Shown: piece after piece, positions 30,206 through 43,005 of the stretch
Position numbering within the stretch: the first letter of the stretch is position 1
Layout: the number at the start of each line of letters is the position of its first letter
Assembly: GCF_963678635.1 (NCBI RefSeq)
Contig: NC_087069.1
Coordinates: 19,688,660-19,752,659 of the forward strand
Origin: Symsagittifera roscoffensis
Taxonomy: Eukaryota; Xenacoelomorpha; Acoela; Convolutidae
Length of the DNA: 64,000 bases
Direction: 5' to 3'
Position numbers and translations under genes: made by a program
The notes under the pieces: model-generated
Database searches by the model: none
What the model was told of the DNA's origin: nothing
Seen by the model: the letters and a program-made list of their open reading frames with translations, nothing else

Positions 30206-30251
30206 GATCGAGTCCGCTTTTTCTGACGCTGGAGAAAAAGCGGACTCGATC
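30206..30251. repeat. Perfect 19-bp inverted repeat
   Basis: GATCGAGTCCGCTTTTTCT at 30206-30224 is repeated as its reverse complement at 30233-30251 with an 8-base loop. It lies inside the decayed family A copy and has no counterpart that I can see in copy 1. Confidence 0.85.
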
Positions 30252-30978
30252 TGCTTTATCTCTCGAAATCTTTCTTATTTGCTTTCTAATAAATCAGAGT
30301 TCTGCTCTAAAGATTTCACTCAAATCATTTACCTTCATGGGGGTACAACTGCCACATCTTCTTCAACAAATGGCGCGAATGACCGGACATCCGCGCCAGA
30401 AGCACGCAGTTTGTGACCGACAACACCTTGTAAACAGGATTCTCTGACTTGACGCCTCCCTCACCACCATTTGCACAGGATAGTTGCTCTCACATAAGTT
30501 CGCCATGACTGACCCTACCAACGATTACGCATTTGTCGGCAGCCCATTATCTTCACTCACGCGGACTGCCAGTTCGGCATCCAGGCCCACACGCCATCCC
30601 TTGATATGTTTTTGATTCATTTTAGGGCTCCTGACCACGTCTTCAAACAGATGGCAGTGACAATTTGTTGTCTGGATTCCAGCAGTTTGAGTAATTTTAG
30701 GCTGCTCATTCTCAAACAGCCATTCTCGGCAGTAACCATTTGTGCACAACATTCAAGTCGTCTAGATTTTTGTCAATTAATGGTAACTGTCGTAAATTTC
30801 AGCGTTGCCACCATTCAAATTCGCATGCGAATGCGGGCTCCACGATGGCTAGAGCAATTTCAAAGCAAATCAAGTTTTCTGACCAAGACCTTTTCTTCGC
30901 CATTGAGTCCTACTTCCAGATAATCGGGTTGATCTTGGATTCTTGGATTGTTTCTCAAGCAGCAACCCTAGCTGGGCT

Positions 30979-30984
<6 letters not shown>

Positions 30985-31023
<39 letters not shown>
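30985..31023. repeat. (CT)n microsatellite
   Basis: About 19 uninterrupted CT units lie inside the family A copy 2 coding region. On the minus strand they would read as an Arg-Glu run where copy 1 has VEKEGPSLG, so they expanded after the copies separated. Confidence 0.9.
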
Positions 31024-31024
<1 letters not shown>

Positions 31025-31890
31025 GGAGATCTACTTCGATCAACTTATCTGTCCGAAAATTTAGTAGTTCTGGAACTTCGAAATTCATGTATGTGCCACT
31101 TGCCTAGGCACTCAAGAACGGATTGTACGAGATACCCAAGATGCCTGAAACAAATTGATACTCACCTCTCTTCAATGGTTTTGAGTAATCTTCGGCTTTC
31201 AGAAACGGGCGATGAAAATCATGAATGCTATTAAACTTCTTGTTCGAGAATCTTCTGATTTCATTGATCCTTGCATGGTTGTCTAGAAACTTTCCAAACT
31301 GATCATCTTTTTCGATCCACTTGCTTTGCTACACGTCCAAGACAACGCCCAAGACTCGTAATTCGGAGGTTTTTCCATACATAGCGTTCTGATGACGTGC
31401 CATGATTACGGAACCAGAAATCTCGGACATTATCCATCTTAAGAAGCGCATCGCATCCTTCCTCCTTGCTAGACTCAATCTGGCATCATTGCGAGCTATG
31501 TGCAAGCCTAGCTTAATGAAAAATTCAGACCCTTGTCTCCCCCTTTCTTTTTTTCATGTGTTGTGAGATCCTCTATTATTACTCCCGCAAGGCACCAAGC
31601 AAACTACAATTGTCCCTCAGTTTTGAAAAAAGGATTTGCAATCAATAATCTAGCTGAGGAGGGATTTCTCTTTTTTTTCGAAATAGTAAAAGTTTCTCTC
31701 CAGATCGGGATAGCTGACTCATCTGATCTAGCTTGTTTATGTCTGCTTTCTGTTGCGTTGCCCAACTCCTCTTTTTCTTTGCTATGCCCTTGTCCGGGCG
31801 CTTCAGATTACCCTCTAGTTTTTTTTAGCGTTACAGAGCTATTCACAATGAACGGGCTATATTTTGAGTATTTATACCATATTCTTCTTC

Positions 31891-33690
31891 GACCTTGAGT
31901 CTGAAGATGAGCTGTAACATTCTGTCTCACGTTTCCTCTTCCTGGATCTCGGTTCCTTAGGTAAAGTTTTAGATTCAACAAGCACAGAGCGTGCCTCCTT
32001 CTTTGGATCTTTTCTCTCTGACTCCTGTACGACCCTTTCCCTTCTAAGCCCCTCTATTCCCCTTTGGCCTTTGGTATAATAAAGTTATAGTGATAGGTTA
32101 TTTCTTGTCAATATGTTAAGTCTGAATAGTTTCCATTTTGCGCTTTGTCTTTAGAGTAGAGCTGACTTTACAGGAACTGGATGTTGCATTTGGTTTGGTC
32201 TTATCATCGCTGTATGGTTACTCGACCATCGCTGTATGCAGGGACCTTGTTCTCGAAACCGGCTCTCTCTCGTAAGCTTCTAACTTTGCATAGATCCCCT
32301 CATCACCCATGCTTCGTCCGTCCAGGAATTGATGGGTGTTTTGTCTGAATTTTAATATTCGGACAAACGAGAAATGTCGCTGGTAACACATCTCGATCTA
32401 GTATCACGCCCTGTTCCTTTCTCGCTACCTCGAACGTTTCTGGCCAGACTGAGATTCTCAGAATCTGATTGTTCTCCTTCTACAAGAAGTTCAGATTCCA
32501 GATTTTCAAGTATGCCTCGATCGGCTCTTCCCGTCTTCTGTTCATCCTGCTTTGTAGCTGAACCCTGAAATTCAATTCAATGAGCTTCCTATCCTTGGTT
32601 TTGCCAAACAGCACCGTATCGCTCATCTGAGTGCTCAAGTATTTGCGTTTACACCTGTTTAGCGCCATTCCATATAGCACACTGACTAAGCTAATATGGG
32701 TCACCGAGTGTCAGTAGGCTGCTTTAAAGGGTTGCGAAAGGAGAAGGTCACCGCTGGTCCAATGATACAGGTCACCTTTTTCCCCCAGTCCTCAGACCAC
32801 TCCGTGATGATCTGATTTCATGGCCAGGCATAAGTCGGTGAGCAAGGGCATGCCCCTGTTTACCTTTAGTATATCCTCTCTTGTTTTGGTATCGGTCTCC
32901 TCAGCAGTGATGTGTCAATTCCGCATCAGGAGTTATTCTACCGGCAGCGTCTTCAGTCCTGCGGCACACTTGTAAGAATAGGTCTTGATTGGAGTAGTTC
33001 CTGCCCATTGCCATCGGATCCATATATTCATCAATCAATGTAATACTGCAGATCTTCATATGTCAAGAGAGTCAATATCAAGTACCCATCGATTCTGAAT
33101 GCTTCTCGGCTGAACAAAAAACTGGCCCTATGTTGAACAGGCTTCTAGGGAACACAAAAAATAACGCGAGTTAAGGTTGATTGACATGCTCCTTATATTC
33201 TGCTTGAAAGCCTCAAACAATATTTTTTTTGCAGAGAACAGTTAATCCATGTAATTTTTCTCCCAGCATGGACTCAAGGACCTCAAGAATCTCGTGTGCC
33301 CTCCTTGTCCTCAAAACTCCGGATGCTCATACGACGAGCCAACTTGAGGAGTGTAATAATACGGTACCACCACTGGTATACGGCATGACTCCGCCTAATA
33401 TACGACCACTGGGAGTGGCCAAAGAAAAACATTACCATTGGAGTTCTGACGAGGTGTCATCACAGGCGTATGCGGGGTCAAATCACATGCTGAATTGCTC
33501 CAACAGCCCCAACAGTCAGGCTTTTTCCAGCGCACCCTGCTGAACCTAAAAGCTGCTGAATCTGCATCCAGAAATAATGTGAAAGAGCTGTTGACAAATT
33601 ATTAGTCATTGGATGGATTAGATATCTAAGAGATCTGCGGCACAGAAGGCGCGACGGTTGCGAAAATGTGTGCATTAAATGAAAATGTGT
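31891..33690. other. Non-coding region between two decayed elements
   Basis: Only scattered short frames are present. Some of this may be the unreadable N-terminal part of family A copy 2, but I cannot align it with 1-2400. No RNA gene or promoter is recognised. Confidence 0.35.
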
Positions 33691-33692
33691 CA

Positions 33693-35480
33693 TCAGACCC
33701 TGCATAAATGTGTTACCAAAAATTTATCCGGAGCTCGGAGGGAAACCAGCTTCAGGACTAGTGGGAGTTGGTTGATAACTAACACCGACATGAGATGCAT
33801 CACATAATGGAGCAGTAACAGATGCATCATTAGTATTAAAAGACAAATTTGATCTCGGGAAGTTTTGCGAGAGTCTAGATATATACTGATATGCAAACCA
33901 GGATCTATAGATGCCAGCAGTGAAACCATAACAGGTGTTTCCTTGGAAATCAGGAAATGACGGCAAGCCCTTTGTGGAAAACTTTGTATTATCGATGTTA
34001 ACTGTGTTTTCCGTTTGGGTGACCGAGCCAGCATAAGTTTGATCTTTGAAAGATTCAAACCAGGAACAAGTATGATCATCTTCCCTTTTATCATCATGTT
34101 GAAGACTGACTTTTAATACACTCGTACTATTTTACTTTTCCCTTACGGCAGATGGGTCATCTTCCATTTGCAACTCTTCAAGCTCACCTTCAAAAAGTTT
34201 CTCCCTTGATCCTCAGCTAAAAACTTTGATTCTAATTGGTTGCTGTTTAACTTCAAAGCTACACTAACCTGTCTGGCAAGCTCTTCTTGCCGCAACTTAT
34301 TCAACGCGAGGTTGCGTTTCATCTCACTGGAGGTCTTAGTTTCCAAGTTCTTCTTTCCGCAACTTATTTAATGCGAGATTGCGTTTCATCTCACAAGTGG
34401 TCTTAGACTGGAACGTGAGCTTGAACCATGTGTACTTCTTGTGTTTGTTTTCTTAGAAGCTACAATCAAACTTTTAGACCCAGTGGCCCAGTTTGAAGCA
34501 AAAAATAGTGTCGCCGGCTACTTCATCTTCTTGAGTCTTTATTATTGTCTCATTTGCTTCTGTGTTTTCTGAAACCAAACTACAAACTTCAGCCTCCTGT
34601 AATTTTTGTTAGTCTATGTTCGTTCGTGGAGCTGAAGATCTTGTTCGGGTTTGTATTTTCTTGGGCCTTCAGCTTTTCTAGCCAACTGTTTAATTTTCTC
34701 AATTATTTCTACAGCCTCTTCCATTAAAGTTTTACAATTTGTATTAACTGTTTCGATTTCTGTCGAGTGACCACGATTTTCAATGTACTCTAGCACGAGA
34801 GCATGACATTTGTAAAGATAATTTTCTACTGCTTTCGAACAGTTAATTATTCTTTCATGTATCTTTTCTTCCATGCTTTTACCGATTCTAACTGATCGGC
34901 GCATTATAGGTTAGAAAGAAAGTTTGAAAGAATTATTGATTTGTATGGCATAAGCACTCAACGACTACGGCGCTCAAAACCCACTTATGAACAATTACTT
35001 TCATTCAAAATTGAATGGGAAGGCAATTTTGTCGCGTTCAAAGAAGCTCAAAAACGGAAAGGGAACTCGGTATACGAGTGAAAAAGAGGTCTCGGAGATT
35101 TTAAAAAAAATAGACGACTTGCTAAACAGCTAGAAAAAAGACAATGAAAATACAAGCTATCAAGGAAAGAAGACTGATTTGTTCCTCGTTTAGTGAAAGA
35201 ATCAATAAACACCTAGAAAGCTTGCAGTCTTAATCAAATTACAAAGAGTGTTACCGCAGAGAGAATAATTTTGAGGAGTAATAACTTGACTACCTAAAGC
35301 CTCTGCCTTATGACTGTTTAGTATGGCTTTATGGTTCTTAGGGGCTAAAAATTTCCGCTCTACGGACTTTGAGGGCGCTAAAGCTAGGGAGTCTTTAACT
35401 CAAGACTAGAGGCCTGATGAAGCTCCTTATACTTTTCAATGAGTACCTGGTCCTTAGTCTTAAGCTTAGAAGCGAAATCT
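33693..35480 (-). pseudogene. BEL/Pao-like retroelement remnant (gag side)
   Basis: The reverse complement of 35283-35460 matches the leader/gag region of the BEL/Pao element at about 39165-39250 (GACCAGGTACT(C/A)ATTGA, GAGTTAAAGACTC, AAGGCAGAGGC). Going down the minus strand, 34614-34904 encodes a helical 96-residue segment and 34143-34346 a charged helical segment (EMKRNLALNKLRQEELARQV), as in BEL gag proteins. The 33.7-34.1 kb part encodes LPSFPDFQGNT and is less certain. No polymerase follows, so this is a truncated copy in inverted orientation to the one at 37161. Confidence 0.5.
34281..34406. repeat. 67-bp tandem duplication
   Basis: Two copies starting at 34281 and 34348 share CCGCAACTTATT(C/T)AA(C/T)GCGAG and GCGTTTCATCTCAC. 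The duplication falls in the charged helical segment of the gag remnant. Confidence 0.8.
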
Positions 35481-36429
35481 TTCACCATGTTAAGTACGAG
35501 AATGCCCATTCCAACTAATTGCTTCTCTATATTCTTAAAACCGCTCCATTGGCAGTAAACGATTCTGCTTGTACTGTAATAACAAACTTTTTATTTGCTC
35601 ACTACTTAGTGCACGGTTATTGTTACTGCTATGCTTACCAATGGAATTATCATTGTCACCGTGCCAAATGAAAAGGTCGGTTTGTGACGATAGAAAGTGA
35701 GTAGATAGAACTGAACACATTTCTGCAATTTTTTGTGAAGTTCAAGCATAAATGTAAACCGGGTTTCGTGAAGCAAAACTCTTTCACGTGCTTTTGCACC
35801 GGTGCGGAAAGTACGCGAACCACATACGCACACCAGCCGAGGTGTCTTACCAACGGGTTTGGGAAATTAGTAGATTGGTTAAATTACAATAACACACACT
35901 GAAACTAATTGAGGCTGACGAAATGCAACTTAGGCCACTTGACTTTAACTTACCGGACCACTGAATACAAAAGCGAAACCAACTAATCAATAGATCTACG
36001 AGCGAACAGGGTTGTACTTTTTATGTTTACAAAAAGGGTTGAGTCATCAGGCAAGACGGTTGAATTCCAACAACAGACACGAAAAAAGCTGAAGCTAAAA
36101 ACTTGAATTTCATTTGCCCGATATTACTCTACCAGACCACTGATCTTGTGTTTGATAGCAACTACAGCGAATTTTAGCTGATTTCTGGGGTTTTTCCGGA
36201 ACTGGCCATAAAGGATTTTTTTTCACAAAATTTTTGGAGATTTCTATCACTGGGTTTGAGTCGTTTACCGGTTCAAAACTTAGTCTAATACGAATTGCCT
36301 ATGTTCCGGTCACAAGGACTTTCAATCCCTGATTATTTAAAAGAAACTTGGTATCGAGAAAACATCTAGTACAAATTGTCTATGTACCAATTGTACGTAT
36401 TTAAGTTTAACTAAACTAATTCAAAGATT
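35481..36429. other. Non-coding region
   Basis: It may include the leader or LTR of the minus-strand BEL remnant, but I see no matching second LTR. No gene is visible. Confidence 0.35.
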
Positions 36430-37160
36430 TTAATATTGAGAAAAAGTTATTGAGATCTGATTCAATATTGAGCTCGGAGCTTGCTGTGAGGCGGAATATA
36501 TTACAGAACATCGTTATCAAACCGATAGCAATAAATTTTGAAGGTTTTGTCTTACAACTTTTTAAGATTGTGCAATCTCTGGGAAAAATCGATAATTTTT
36601 GGGTGTCGAGAAAAACACAGCTCCAAGTTTTTTAAGAAATCCACAATCAGGATAACCGAAAAGGCCTCTATGTCAGCTTTTGGCTAGCAGCACATTTTCG
36701 TTCAACTGGACAGTCGGCTAATTGCACTTCCGATGACTCACAATATAACAATTTTCGGCCAACTGGACAGTCTGAGAACGTTAAAACTCTTACTTCAACA
36801 CTTTTTCTTAAACACTCTCATTTCCGATGACTTTCAGCTAGACGCCCATTCTGGGATAAATGAGTACTCTGTAATTACTTTCGGCTAAACGCCCAGTTTC
36901 GGAAAAGTGGGTACGCTGTGACAACTTTCGGCTAAACGCCCCTCTCGGACAAATGAGCACTCTGTGACAGCTTTCGACGGATTAGGCTCGTTCGGAATAG
37001 AATCGTTTCAAAAAGAGTCGTCCAGAAGAGAGGATCGCCAGTGTTACTGGACTACTAAAGTAATGTCGGGTCCATTGTGTTGCTGATGTCGTGTCCCTTG
37101 TGTTGCTGCAACACGAAACTGATGTCGTGTCCCTTGTGATGCTGACGCTTTATTCTTTGT
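36430..37160. repeat. Partial unit of the 4.03-kb tandem array, left of the BEL insertion
   Basis: The stretch shares GAGCTCGGAGCTTG, the phrase TTTCGGCTAAACGCCC with GGACAAATG(G/A)G, and TGTCGTGTCCCTTGTG with the right part of the units at 46650-48443. It is continued after the BEL element at 44414 (CTTGTGTTGCTGG), so the array was split by that insertion. Confidence 0.7.
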
Positions 37161-37558
37161 TGTTGAAACACAAATGTAACTAGAGTATAAATGCTGACAA
37201 AACAAGGCAGGATGGCCGAGCGAAATATTTTAAAAGTAACAAAACTAAGTAAACTATTCAAGCGCAGGTTTGAGTCCCCAAAGGGCCCATGTTATAACAT
37301 ACTAAAAAACGCGTTCTCATCTTATTTGACCATTTTGTTTTACTGTTTTTTGGTTCTAATTCGGTTCACGGACAATCATCCGTTGTTTTGGCTAGCTTGC
37401 GCCAAATTATCATACTAAAAATTGTATCGAAACAATTTGATATAATATTCTCAATTTTTCAAGCCGTTTAAATGGTTTTCTAATCTTGGTGTGTGTGTTT
37501 ACCGAAAAATACCCATTGTTAAACTTGTTTTATATAGTTTTTTCAGATTGAGCGCACA
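37161..37558 (+). repeat. 5' LTR of the BEL/Pao element
   Basis: It begins TGTTGAAACACAAATGTAAC and ends CAGATTGAGCGCACA. It pairs with 43987-44413 along most of its length with many differences. A primer-binding-like TGGCGCCCCACGAGGGAC starts 3 bases after its end, at 37562. Confidence 0.85.
37203..37284 (+). repeat. tRNA-Leu-like segment inside the 5' LTR
   Basis: GCAGGATGGCCGAGC matches the 5' part of animal tRNA-Leu genes, including the A box. GGTTTGAGTCCCC, about 50 bases on, fits the B box. The anticodon region is AT-rich and does not fold as a normal stem. The counterpart in the 3' LTR is at about 44032-44112 (GCAGGATGGCCTAGC, AGTTCGAGTCCTCC). It is not a functional tRNA gene. Confidence 0.65.
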
Positions 37559-37561
37559 TTT

Positions 37562-37579
37562 TGGCGCCCCACGAGGGAC
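37562..37579 (+). other. Primer-binding site of the BEL/Pao element
   Basis: TGGCGCCCCACGAGGGAC begins three bases after the 5' LTR, the usual place and opening (TGGCGCCC) for a tRNA primer site in LTR retrotransposons. The primer tRNA is not identified. Confidence 0.6.
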
Positions 37580-39702
37580 TGATTGATTCTTTGTTTCTTG
37601 GACTACGAGTACAACTACGCATAGGTAAAATATTGTGTCGACGAGCTCCAGGGCCCTGTTCACAAGACTCCCTTTTTGGGATTAAGCAAAGAATACGAAA
37701 TTATCACCTTCATCTATTTCATGGGAAAAAAATATTATTGGTTGATCAAATACCCTCTTGTCGCAAATGGTTTTCGAGACAGAGAAAAATGATAAGGCAG
37801 TTTTCCCAGACAAAAACTGTGGCAAGACAGTTTTAGGTGGGCTCGAGGAGGGTCTCGTCATATTGGAAGTAACATTGGTTTTCAAGGTGTGACTGCGGCA
37901 GGTGTTCAAGTACTTTAGACTCTTCTGCAACCGCTGCTCGCCCAGTCTTGAAAAACTGTAAGAAGGTTCCGAAACTTTTAAGACTTGTTTAAAATTATGC
38001 AATAAATACGCAAATATTTCCACAAACTAGCACCCGGTTTTTTTGGCAATAATGAAAATTTTTGGGCAGTTCTGTTGAACCGAAAAAATTTAAAATGGGT
38101 ACATAGAAAAAATATTTGACTTTTTTCCTCGATACTAAAGTTTTTTGGTTATATGAGACCGGAATTTTAATCCGTGAAATCAAACATAGACATGAGGTAC
38201 TGGACTAGTTTTTTGGGTTGGTTTTTGACTCGAACCTGCTGATTAAATTTTCCCGAAAAAATATGTGAAAAAAATGGAAATTTTTTTTAAAATCCTCAAA
38301 TTGTCCCGGACTTTTTCAAAACTGTGCTCTGAGAGGAAACCAACTTTATTTTGAGGTGTCTGGTAGTGAAGTATCGGGCAAACTGAGTTGAGTTTTCTCA
38401 TTTTCGGGTTTATTCTGTTTGTTTTTTTGTTGAAAATTAACCAACTTTCTTGATCCCCAACTTTGGTAAAACTGAAAGCCAGTTCGCTTCAAGTGCATTA
38501 AAACCGTTTTGGCCCGTCCGATTATTCGTTGCGTGATAGTAATGTTAAATTCTCAGGTACGGTGAAATTAAGTTGGTTAAGTTCAAATTTTTCATCCTCA
38601 GGTTTACTCCATGTAAGTTGTTGAGTTCAACCGACCACTTTAATTTTCCAACCCTCTTGGTACTTAAGCGTAACGTAGCCGTCGTATTACCATAGGTCAC
38701 TTAAGTGTTTTGTATTCATTCTAGGAGCTAGTCTCGTGAACCACGAACGTCGCAAGTTCCAGCTCCGTCGCAGAAGCCCGCCAAATTTATTTGCTTTATG
38801 AAACCAGGTTTAAGTTTAAACTTTAAGGTTTAAGTTTTAACGCTAGGGACTCTCAGAAAACATTACAGTACCACCTTCAGCACTAGTTGTCTCACCGTAA
38901 CTACCTTGAAGTTGGCACGACGCCATTGGTAGTCACAATTTAGGCAACGCAGCAATAACAACCGCAAGTTGAGTGGTGAGCAAATTATCAGTTTTTCATT
39001 AAGGTATAAGACAAATCTTTGTGCGATCGTATATTGTAGACGCAACGGAAATGAGTACATAGAGAAAAAATCATCAGATTCGTTCAAAAAATCATCAGAA
39101 TAGTTTCATCAGATAATCTTGTTTAGAACGTCGTCAAAAATTTTATCTCCAAGTGTATGGCCAATGACCAGGTACTAATTGAGAAGTACAAAGAGCTTCA
39201 CCAGCGTTCTTCCCTTGAGTTAAAGACTCTTCTCATTCTAAGGCAGAGGCCTTCGCGTATTTGCTGGTGGTGACTTCTCATCTAAATCCACCGCCGATTT
39301 TGTTTTCGGCCCCTCAGTGCCAAGCATAGCAAGTCCAAGTCTTAACATAACTTTCAAGTTTTACCGCATACTGTGTCACCTTATATCACCGATTACTATA
39401 CAAGTGATGTTAACTTATAGCAATGGGCAGCTAGACTTCCAATCGTCACGCCCGTTCAATGTTGAAAGGCTGGAAACATTTTTTATTATGTGACAATTGT
39501 TGTCCCACAGTGTACGACAGCCGTCCCGTGTACTAGTTGAGGCACTGTGTCTTTTAATACTCTACCAATTAATCCTCAACATGTTCCGCATTTTGTCAAT
39601 AATACTAAGACTGATTATCAGCCAGTTAACACAGACTTCTGCTAAGCCGCACCAAAAATGTTAATCGGATCGACCTCTCTCCGCTCGTGACTTTGCGGAA
39701 TT
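37580..39702. other. Long untranslated or decayed leader of the BEL/Pao element
   Basis: No clear frame is present. The stretch 39165-39250 matches the gag leader of the inverted BEL remnant near 35.3-35.5 kb. The rest is unassigned sequence, perhaps including later insertions. Confidence 0.4.
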
Positions 39703-40341
39703 TTGATGCATAGCCGCGAAGATTTTCTTCCTGAATTGAAATTAGCCCAGTTTGACAGCAATCCGCTAAACTGGCACAAATTGTTTGGTCAGTTTAAATC
39801 CACCGTTAATTTGGCAGTTTTAAAAGATGATACTTATTTGACATACTTACAATTACGCGTCACAGGCAAAGCAAAAACAGCAATTGCGGAGCTTACTTAT
39901 AGTGGCGTTAGGTACAAAGATGCACTGGCAACCTTGCATCAGGAGTTTGGGCAACCGCACACTTTTATTGGCGCGCATCTTGACAAACTGAAATACTTAA
40001 AAACGCTCGTCACAAGCAAAGCAAAAACCGCAATTGCTGAATTTAGTTAGAGTGGTGTCATGTACAAAGATGCACTGGCAACCTTGCAACGAAAGTTTGG
40101 GCAACCACATGCCATGGTTGGTGCGCATCTTGATAAGCTGAATATTTTTCCACCACTTACGATTCACAATACGGTAAATGTCATTAGTTTCTTCTCTGCC
40201 ATATCTGGCCTCATAGCAGTTTTTAATTCATTGTCATTCAACAATGATCTAAAGAGATCCAACCTGTTAAACCAAACTGTTAGTAAAAATCCGCCTAACC
40301 TCAACGAAATTTTGCTTCGCTGGCCTCAATGGCATTCATAG
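39703..40341 (+). pseudogene. BEL/Pao gag remnant
   Basis: It encodes LPELKLAQFDSNPLNWHKLF, GKAKTAIAEL, YKDALATL, FGQPHTFIGAHLDKL and ISGLIAVFNSL, a typical BEL/Pao gag series. A stop at about 40048 interrupts it. Bases 39859-40008 are tandemly repeated at 40009-40158, so the GKAKTAIAE...HLDKL segment occurs twice, which is not normal for the family. Confidence 0.85.
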
Positions 40342-40539
40342 TTTTCGGCAATGTTCTAGAGCTAACAAATGCCCAAATACAGATTGCGGTAGCACACATC
40401 ATTTCTCGCTCCATGGAGCCGATTAAAAAGTTTCTCGGAAGGAAAATTCGAATGAATCAAATATGGTAGCAAATAAGTCCAAGGAGAATAGAAACCCTTC
40501 CAGCCAAGCTGCTGTTAGTGACATTGAATAGTCTAAGAG

Positions 40540-40998
40540 TTGTTGCCGACTGCAACACTTGTTATGTCCTTGGATGTAACCAGTCTCCTGACGTTGGTTC
40601 TTTGCGATAGTGCATCGACACACTCTTGGATATCTTTGTCACTCCTTAACCGTCTCAGCTTAGTAGGGAGCCTGTTAACTTTTCAATTAATGACTTTCCA
40701 TTCAACACCGTTGCTGAGACTCAGAGGGTCAAATTTATTGTTTCCTCCGATCCCAATAATAGTGATTGTGTGTTCAGCTTGTGTGCATATGTAAAGACTA
40801 CATTCGTGTTTGAGAATAAATCAATTTGTTGATTTGCAGAATAAATATCCACAATTAGCACCTTTTAAGCCTAAATATATTTATGAGGACGTTGAAGTTA
40901 TTAAGGGACAAGACGACTACCACGCCGTTAGACCCATTGAGTTCATCTTGGGAGAAGATAATAACTCACCGTGTTCCGTTTGCCTACCGATAGGTTGA
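40540..40998 (+). pseudogene. BEL/Pao protease and pre-RT remnant
   Basis: It contains LVLCDSASTHSWISLSLL, the BEL retropepsin region in which the active Asp is followed by Ser-Ala-Ser. In another frame at 40810-40998 it encodes FKPKYIYEDVEVIKGQDDYH and the PCSVCLPIGW stretch. Frameshifts separate the parts. Confidence 0.7.
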
Positions 40999-41271
40999 GT
41001 CGTTAGTGGTCCGTTGCCGCCGTCCGTTGGTTCTACTTCTTTGTGTTTTAAGTGTGTTCTGAAGATTTCTTTTTAACTGACCAGATAAAGTCCTTGTATG
41101 AGTTGGAATCCTATGAGTGATTCCAAACAATCGATACCCGTTCCGCCGCGGATAAACATGCTTCATCAATTCTTAATTCTGAAACCGTTCACGATGGCGA
41201 AACATACATTGTGCCTATGCTTTGGATTGATAGTAACGTCAGTCTAACAAACAATCATTACTGTTAGAACA

Positions 41272-41800
41272 TTGGAGCGAAAGTTAGGCAAAGACCCTGA
41301 ACTGCGCGAAAGATATGCAGACACAATTAGACAGGACATTAGGAAAGACTATGTCGTTAATGTCGAACCGCATGATCCACGTAAGCGTTCCGATCAAGTG
41401 TGGTATCTTCCTCGCCATCCCGTCTTAAATCCAAACAAACCGGGTAAGGTGCTCCGAGCCCTTAATCGGGCTTCTAAGTTGCACAGCACATCCCTAAATA
41501 AGTCTTTTTATATTGGTCCAGACCTGCTTGAAGTTTTACTTTTTGTTATTTTGGGATTTCGGTAACACAAGTACGCCGTCTCAGCTGACATAGAGGGTAT
41601 GTGCCTCCAGGTAGGAGTCCTCGCCCGCGATCAAGTGTTGCTCCGTTTATTGTGGTGGGAGAATATCACTTCCGATGTGGTAGTTCACCAAAACACTCGC
41701 CATTAATTCGGCACACGGTATTCGCCTACATGCGCCATTTTTGCCTTGTAAAAGAGCAATTGTTAATATGTCCACATACCCTGAGGCCACATCAGTGGTA
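41272..41800 (+). pseudogene. BEL/Pao reverse transcriptase remnant
   Basis: It encodes WYLPRHPVLNPNKPGKVLR and LNKSFYIGPDLLEVL, then in the next frame HKYAVSADIEGMCLQVGV, which is motif A with its Asp. Frames break at about 41563 and again near 41650, and the motif C region is barely legible around 41810 (YMDDF). Confidence 0.8.
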
Positions 41801-42351
41801 ATTAAAAAATATTACATGGACGATTTCCTGGATTTGTTTGAGAACGTTACCCATGCAGTTAAGAATAGACGTGATTTGTTTCGTTTCTTAAGTTGCGGGG
41901 ATTTATTTTGTCAGTAATGCTGATGAAAATACTTTAGCATTGAACCCCGAGGATTGCGGAACCCCAAATTCACTCATGAAAAAAAATATGTTTTGGCGCT
42001 GAACAATAATCGCACGTCTTAGGTCTTAAGTGGGACCATGTGAAAGACATAGTGGTTGTTAGCAGAGGTGTGGATCGTCCTCTCGATAATGCAATAACTC
42101 AACGAACTTTCTTGAGTTTCGTCTCTTCTGTGTTTGACCTATTGAGTTAGTAGCTCCATGCACAGTTAGAGCTTGTCTTTTGCCTAAAGATTTTTGGAAA
42201 ATCAGTGGCCAAAATGAAGATGACGATTTACAGGAAGACATCAGAAATAGGTTTCCCGAATGGCACTCTGGTCTCTCACTCTAAGGGCAACTGACTATTC
42301 CCCGCTGTTAATTCTTAGAGCCTGTCGGTCAAACTGAGCTTCACATGTTCG

Positions 42352-42700
42352 ATGATAGCTTGCAGGACGTTTTCTGTGCGGTTTGGTTTTTTGTGTGCGC
42401 GACACCCGAGTTCGCACAAAACTCAAAAAACCTCCATCTTTGGTAAGACTCGCGTCGAGCCGATGAAAGCACTGTCTATACCTAAGCTGGAGATTCAAGC
42501 TACTCTACTCGGCACACGACTTAAAGATGAAATACTAAAAGCCTTTACCGTTAAGGTTGTTCATGTCTACATGTAGACCAATAAAACCACGGTTTTGCAG
42601 CGGCTAAACTCGAATGACATGTTACCTGTATTCGTCGCTAACCGTGTCGGCGAAAACCTCGAATCGACCCCTATTGATGAGTGACACCATGTTCTGAGTG
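42352..42700 (+). pseudogene. BEL/Pao RNase H region remnant
   Basis: It encodes VEPMKALSIPKLEIQATLLG and VHVYM, then TNKTTVLQRLNSND, as in the RNase H part of Pao polyproteins. A TAG lies where the family has Trp before T(N/D)(K/S)TTVL. Confidence 0.75.
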
Positions 42701-43005
42701 GCGATATCTAGCTGATACAGGTAGAAGGGAGATTTGTTCCAAATCCTTCAAGGATAGCAGCTGAGTTATTACTCCGAACATTCTCAGGACTACTGATTGG
42801 CCGTTTATGCCCGACGAACGTGTGATCAATAGAATTAGTTTAAAGTCTTTCTTGTGATGTCAATAATTGCTGGGAGACATCATATTCTTTCGTCACCTTG
42901 TCACATCTATCAAACATCCCGAGCACGGGTTCAATTAGGAAAGGTTTAGCGGAGTTGTCACGTTTATATTGAGGATTCTGCCTTCGCATAAGAGTTTTCG
43001 CGCTA

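Larger units (their letters stand above)
28300..31890 (-). pseudogene. Family A copy 2, inverted and decayed
   Basis: On the minus strand the same protein as in 2400-5152 can be followed in order: 31.58-31.65 kb against ~2590, 31.39-31.51 against 2740-2870, 30.96-31.07 against 3170-3260, 30.53-30.62 against 3860-3940, 29.72-29.96 against 4570-4820 and 29.48 against 5060 (the SUMO-motif tail). Non-coding homology to 5840-6460 continues at 28.34-28.94 kb. Stops and frameshifts are common, so it is dead. Conserved patches such as IDYSRRLEL and LSLARRKDA mark what was selected in the family. The limit at the N-terminal side is uncertain. Confidence 0.75.

Noticed and set aside
30740-31234. Plus-strand 164-residue protein with a Leu-Ser run
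   Set aside because: It is antisense to the family A copy 2 coding sense and spans a CT microsatellite.
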